From RYN-230 sp963717125 (lineage in GTDB: Bacteria > Actinomycetota > Actinomycetes > Streptosporangiales > Streptosporangiaceae), in contig CAVQVG010000019.1 in the NCBI GenBank assembly GCA_963717125.1, positions 124,001 through 188,000 of the forward strand: 64,000 nt of DNA, written 5' to 3'. Each line of letters begins with the position of its first letter. Positions within the stretch are counted from its first letter, which is position 1. Made by a program: the position numbers and the translations under genes. The notes beneath the pieces are model-generated. The model saw only the letters and a list, made by a program, of their open reading frames with translations. It had not been told where the DNA came from and ran no database searches. This document shows, one piece after another, positions 60,995 to 64,000 of this stretch.

Positions 60995-61810
60995 ATGCCC
61001 GCGTCCGCGAGTCCCGCGCGCAGCGGGGTGGGCGGTGCGCCGCCTGACTACCGGGTCGAGGCGCTGGCCAAGGGCCTGCGGGTGCTGTCGGTCTTCACCG
61101 AGCAGCGCCCCACCTGGCGCATCACCGACATCGCCGCGGAGGTATCGCTCCCGCTGCCGACCGCCTACCGGATCGTGATGACGCTGACCGCGGAGGGGTA
61201 CCTGGATCACCTGCCGTCGGGCGAGTACCGGCCGGGCGTGCGGGTGCTGACCCTGGGCACCGCCGCGCTGCGCAGCCTCGACCTGGTCGAGCTGGCCACG
61301 CCCAAGCTGCAGGAACTGGCCAACAGTACCGGCGAGACGGTGAACCTGGCCGTGCTCACCGGCGACCAGGTGCTGTACCTGGTGCGGCTGCGCAACTCCG
61401 ATCTGGTCACGGCCAACATCCGGGTCGGCTCGCTGCTGCCGGCCGTGCACACCTCGATCGGCAAGCTGCTGCTGTCCTACCTGGACGACGCCGACCTGGA
61501 GAAGTGCGTCACGCCGCAGTCGTTCACCGGCACCGCCGGGCCGAACGCCAAGCGCAGCGTGGATGAGCTGCGCCCCGAACTGGCCGCGATCCGCGCCCAG
61601 GGCTGGGCCACCCAGGACGAGGAACTGGCCTACGGCCTGCGCTCGGTGGCCGCCCCGGTGCGCGGCGAGAGCGGCGCCGTGGTGGCCGGCGCCAACCTGG
61701 CCGTGCCGTCCCGCGACTGGCCGGCCGCCCGGATCACCCGCGAGCTGAAGCCCCAGGTGCTGGATACCTGCGCGCAGATCTCCCGCCTGCTCGGCTACCG
61801 CGGAAAGTGA
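60995..61810 (+). CDS. IclR-family transcriptional regulator
   Basis: A 271-residue regulator. Residues 18-80: winged helix VEALAKGLRVLSVFTEQRPTW, ITDIAAEVSLPLPTAYRIVM. Residues 95-265: effector domain with VNLAVLTGDQVLYLVRL, PAVHTSIGKLLLSYL, GWATQDEELAYGLRSVAAPV. These usually sense aromatic or keto-acid intermediates. ATG at 60995 follows AAGGGGG. Its stop overlaps the next start (GTGA), so it is co-expressed with the carboxymuconolactone-like gene, and it is divergent from the SDR operon. It likely controls the whole 57-63.5 kb locus. Confidence 0.94.
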   Translation: MPASASPARSGVGGAPPDYRVEALAKGLRVLSVFTEQRPTWRITDIAAEVSLPLPTAYRIVMTLTAEGYLDHLPSGEYRPGVRVLTLGTAALRSLDLVELATPKLQELANSTGETVNLAVLTGDQVLYLVRLRNSDLVTANIRVGSLLPAVHTSIGKLLLSYLDDADLEKCVTPQSFTGTAGPNAKRSVDELRPELAAIRAQGWATQDEELAYGLRSVAAPVRGESGAVVAGANLAVPSRDWPAARITRELKPQVLDTCAQISRLLGYRGK

Positions 61811-62386
61811 CCGGCGAGATGGAGCGACTGGCCAAACTTCAACCACATTTGCTCAACGCCCCCCAGCAGCAGCTGTACGCCGCTATGACCGCGGGGGCCG
61901 CGGGGTGGCGGCAACCAGCCGTTCCGGCTGGTCGACGAGACGGGCGCGCTCGCTGGCCCGTTCAACGCGATGCTGCTGCAACCCGCCGTCGGCGAGGCGC
62001 TGCAGGCCCTCGGCGCGGCGCTGCGGTACCAGGGCAGCCTGCCGGACCGGGCCCGGGAGCTGGCCATCCTGATCGTGGCCGCGCACACGGAGTGCGAGTT
62101 CGAGCAGTTCGCGCACGAAGCCGCGGGCCGCCGGGCCGGGCTGACTGACGCGGACCTGGCCGCCATCCGGGCCGGCCAGGAGCCGGACCTGGCCGATCCG
62201 GCCGAGCGCGCCCTGGTTCGCGCCACGTGGACGCTGGCCCGGACCGGCGACCTCACCGACGAGCAGTACGCCGCGGCCGAAGGGGAACTGGGCCCAGCCG
62301 GCCTGTTCGAGCTGACCACCCTGATCGGCTACTACAGCACGCTAGCCCTGCAACTACGCGTCTTCCGGGTAGCGACCCCGAAGTAG
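61807..62386 (+). pseudogene. Carboxymuconolactone-decarboxylase (AhpD-like) family protein, frameshifted
   Basis: Frame one gives a short N-terminus (MERLAKLQPHLLNAPQQQLY, then AAMTAG). A run of five G at 61893-61897 shifts it. With four G it would continue GPRGGGNQPFRLVDETGALA, then GPFNAMLLQPAVGEALQALG, RYQGSLPDRARELAILIVAA and HTECEFEQFAHEAAGRRAGL, a standard CMD protein of about 192 residues. The usual CMD Cys-x2-Cys is absent and HTECEFEQFAHE is present, as in non-AhpD members. The start (GTG 61807, or ATG 61819) overlaps the IclR stop. Confidence 0.82.
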
Positions 62387-62631
62387 TACGCGCTTATCCC
62401 CTGGCCTGGCCGGTCCGCCCCGGGCGGGTTTCGACTGGACCGACGAGCGAGGAACGAGCGAGGAGAGGAAGGAGCCGCGCCGAAGGGGGCGCGCCGCCGA
62501 CTGGACTGAGGAGCGAGGGAGCGAGGAACGAGCGACCGAGCGACGAGGGAAGGAGGCGGGTAAAGCGCCCCCGGAGGCGCAAAAGAGCAGAGTGAGAGTA
62601 TGTTTCGGGATATGAGAACGGAGGAGTGCCG
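62387..62631. repeat. Purine-rich repetitive intergenic stretch
   Basis: The plus strand is strongly G/A-biased from about 62441 to 62560 with repeated GAGCGAGG-like units. GCGAGGAACGAGCGA occurs twice (62447-62461 and 62521-62535), each preceded at some distance by CGACTGGAC. No ORF supported. It ends with the ribosome site of the following gene. Confidence 0.6.
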
Positions 62632-63507
62632 ATGAAGCTGGTGACGTTCGACGAGGGCCGCACGGGGTGGATCGACGGGGACGTGGTGGTCGAGCTGGAC
62701 TGCGGGTCGATGCGGGAGTACTTCGAGCGCGGCGGCGCGGTCGGCCAGACCGGCGAGCGGGCCGCCCTGGCGGACGTCCGGCTGCGAGCGCCCATCGTGC
62801 CGAAGAAGTTCTTCCACACCGCGGGGAACTTCACCGAGCATCACGAGGAACTGCAGAAGGTCAACTGGTCGCACCCGGTGCACAAAGGCATCGTGTTCTT
62901 CCAGAACGTGGACGCGATCATCGGCCCGGACGACCCGGTGATCTACCCGGAGCACCTGACCAAGGAACTCGACTACGAGCTCGAGCTGGCCATCATCATC
63001 GGCAAGTCGGGCAAGTTCTTCGGCCCCGACGAGGCGGCCAGCTACATCGCGGGCTACACCGTGTTCAACGACATCACCGCCCGGGACATCCAGCGCCGCG
63101 AGATGAAGTCCGGGGTCTTCTCGTTCAGCAAGGCCATCGACACGTTCTGCCCGATCGGGCCGTGGATCGTGACCGCGGACGAGATCCCCGACCCAAACCA
63201 CCTGGCCATGGAACTGCGGGTGAACGGGGACATCCGGCAGAAGGGCAACACCAGCCGGATGGTGCTGTCCATGCCGCAGCTGGTTGCCTACCACTCCCCG
63301 CAGGGTTACAGCGCGGGCGACATCCTCACCACCGGGACCATCTCCGGGGTGGCCGCGGTGCAGCCCGACCCGTTCGAGTTCTATCTGCGCCCCGGCGACG
63401 TGGTCGAGGCCGAGATCGAGCACGTGGGCGTGCTGCGCAACCGGGTGGTGGGCTGGACCGAGGGCCGCGGCACCCCGGTGCCCGAAAGCGACAGCCTGTA
63501 CAGCTAG
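62632..63507 (+). CDS. Fumarylacetoacetate-hydrolase (FAH)-family enzyme
   Basis: A 291-residue protein with the FAH catalytic domain: PIVPKKFFHTAGNFTEHHEE, HKGIVFFQNVDAIIGPDDPV, ELDYELELAIIIGKSGKF (metal Glu pair), YTVFNDITARDIQ (metal Asp), MRVL-like LRVNGDIRQKGNTSRM, GDILTTGTISGVA and LRPGDVVEAEIEHVGVLRN. Members hydrolyse or hydrate diketo acids and ring-cleavage products. ATG at 62632 has GGAGGAG at 5 bases. It ends the plus-strand side of the IclR locus and converges on a LivM-like permease. Confidence 0.93.
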   Translation: MKLVTFDEGRTGWIDGDVVVELDCGSMREYFERGGAVGQTGERAALADVRLRAPIVPKKFFHTAGNFTEHHEELQKVNWSHPVHKGIVFFQNVDAIIGPDDPVIYPEHLTKELDYELELAIIIGKSGKFFGPDEAASYIAGYTVFNDITARDIQRREMKSGVFSFSKAIDTFCPIGPWIVTADEIPDPNHLAMELRVNGDIRQKGNTSRMVLSMPQLVAYHSPQGYSAGDILTTGTISGVAAVQPDPFEFYLRPGDVVEAEIEHVGVLRNRVVGWTEGRGTPVPESDSLYS

Positions 63508-63520
63508 AACCGGCACTACA

Positions 63521-63562
63521 TGAATGATTCAGCCATAGACACCGGAGTGCCTGAATGATTCA
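63521..63562. repeat. Two copies of TGAATGATTCA between convergent genes
   Basis: The 11-bp near-palindrome TGAATGATTCA occurs at 63521-63531 and 63552-63562, 31 bp apart, in an otherwise A/T-richer 78-bp gap between the FAH gene and the LivM-like gene. It may be part of a bidirectional terminator or a repeat family. Confidence 0.6.
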
Positions 63563-63585
63563 CTCACGCGGTTGGAGGTGGGGGG

Positions 63586-64000
63586 TTAGCGGCGCTGGGG
63601 CTCGCCTGGCGCAGCTGTCGCGGGCTGTTCGGTGGCCGGCTCGGTAGCCAGCGACGGCGCGTCGAGCTGACCGGCGGTGGCCGTCTGCGGGAACCAGCGC
63701 ACCGGCAGCACCCGGTCGCGGGCCAGGGCGGCCCAGCGCCCGGGGCCCTTGGCCCCGTCGGCCACCTCGGAGGCCACCCCGTCCGGGTTCTTGATCGCGG
63801 TGAGCGCGAGCGCCACCCCGGCCACGATGGTCTGGTACTGCCCGATGCTGATGTGCTCGTTCAGCAGGTTGACGAAGAACCCGTTGGCGGACATCATCAC
63901 GCCCGCGAAGACCGCGCCCGCGATCCGGCCGATGCCGGCCACGTACGCGATGGCCAGCAGGTTGATGGACGTGAACGTGGCGAACGTGGGGGCCGAGACG
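63586..64000 (-). CDS. C-terminal part of a LivM-like branched-chain amino-acid ABC permease
   Basis: The frame is open from the window edge to a TAA at 63586. It begins VSAPTFATFTSINLLAIAYV and continues GIGRIAGAVFAGVMMSANGF, with a hydrophobic IVAGVALALTAI, as in the final helices of LivM/BraE inner-membrane components. The last 70 residues are a hydrophilic tail rich in Ala, Thr, Pro and Gln. The start is outside the window. It probably supplies uptake for the neighbouring catabolic locus. Confidence 0.72.
   Translation of the reverse strand, partial: VSAPTFATFTSINLLAIAYVAGIGRIAGAVFAGVMMSANGFFVNLLNEHISIGQYQTIVAGVALALTAIKNPDGVASEVADGAKGPGRWAALARDRVLPVRWFPQTATAGQLDAPSLATEPATEQPATAAPGEPQRR

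Overview
The window is 64 kb of very G+C-rich DNA. It has short intergenic gaps, many GTG starts, frequent ATGA or GTGA stop/start overlaps, an XRE/DUF5753 regulator with a DUF397 partner, DUF5995, LuxR-type response regulators and large sets of oxidoreductases. This fits the chromosome of a high-GC, Streptosporangiales- or Streptomyces-like actinomycete. No rRNA, tRNA, CRISPR array, integrase or insertion sequence was recognised. Seven genes are split by single-base frameshifts in GC runs or short tandem repeats. These may be consensus errors or real decay, and they are marked one by one.

Layout. 1-4.9 kb: a left-edge gene end, a large palindrome, an MFS exporter, and a coupled trio of a UbiE-like methyltransferase, a UbiA-like membrane protein and a geranylgeranyl-reductase-type flavoprotein. 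5-10.5 kb: DEAD-box helicase, PPK2 polyphosphate kinase with a PsiE-like protein, and a frameshifted LysR regulator divergent from a TDT-family carrier. 10.8-25.3 kb: a minus-strand block for a surface polysaccharide. It holds a NodB deacetylase, UDP-sugar dehydrogenase, ATP-grasp ligase, flavin monooxygenase-like protein, sugar-phosphate transferase, two GT4 enzymes, epimerase, GH18 hydrolase, GT2 synthase, a response regulator with Glu at the phosphoacceptor site, and a terminal histidine kinase/response regulator pair. 25.5-30.6 kb: APC permease, a DUF5995 fusion protein, the XRE/DUF397 pair and a gene-poor stretch with a second copy of the palindrome family.

30.6-37 kb: a minus-strand catabolic operon of an MIO-type ammonia-lyase homologue, a molybdenum hydroxylase (large, 2Fe-2S and FAD subunits) and a core-MetE-like methyltransferase. 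37-41 kb: CAP-domain protein, small acidic protein, and Lon behind a SigR/SigH-like promoter with a strong terminator. 41-47 kb: divergent amidohydrolases and a coupled plus-strand operon (amidohydrolase, alpha/beta hydrolase, glyoxalase-fold protein, FAD dehydrogenase, SDR). 47-51 kb: a minimal GntR regulator divergent from a small protein, a berberine-bridge-type oxidase, and a luciferase-like monooxygenase with a VOC protein. 50.9-53.6 kb: a papain-family protease with C-terminal repeats, a chagasin-like inhibitor and a methyltransferase. 53.7-57.3 kb: an anchored protein of unknown function and a polytopic membrane protein. 57.3-64 kb: an IclR-centred catabolic locus (PanE-type reductase, double GlcG domain protein, two SDRs, carboxymuconolactone-decarboxylase-like protein, fumarylacetoacetate-hydrolase-family enzyme) and the end of a LivM-like permease.

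Three things stand out. Two long palindromes share their ends and core but differ, with compensating changes, in between. Short, mostly 15-bp, tandem repeats recur in at least nine genes, often 6-9 codons before a stop that overlaps the next start. A cysteine protease lies directly downstream of a matching chagasin-type inhibitor.
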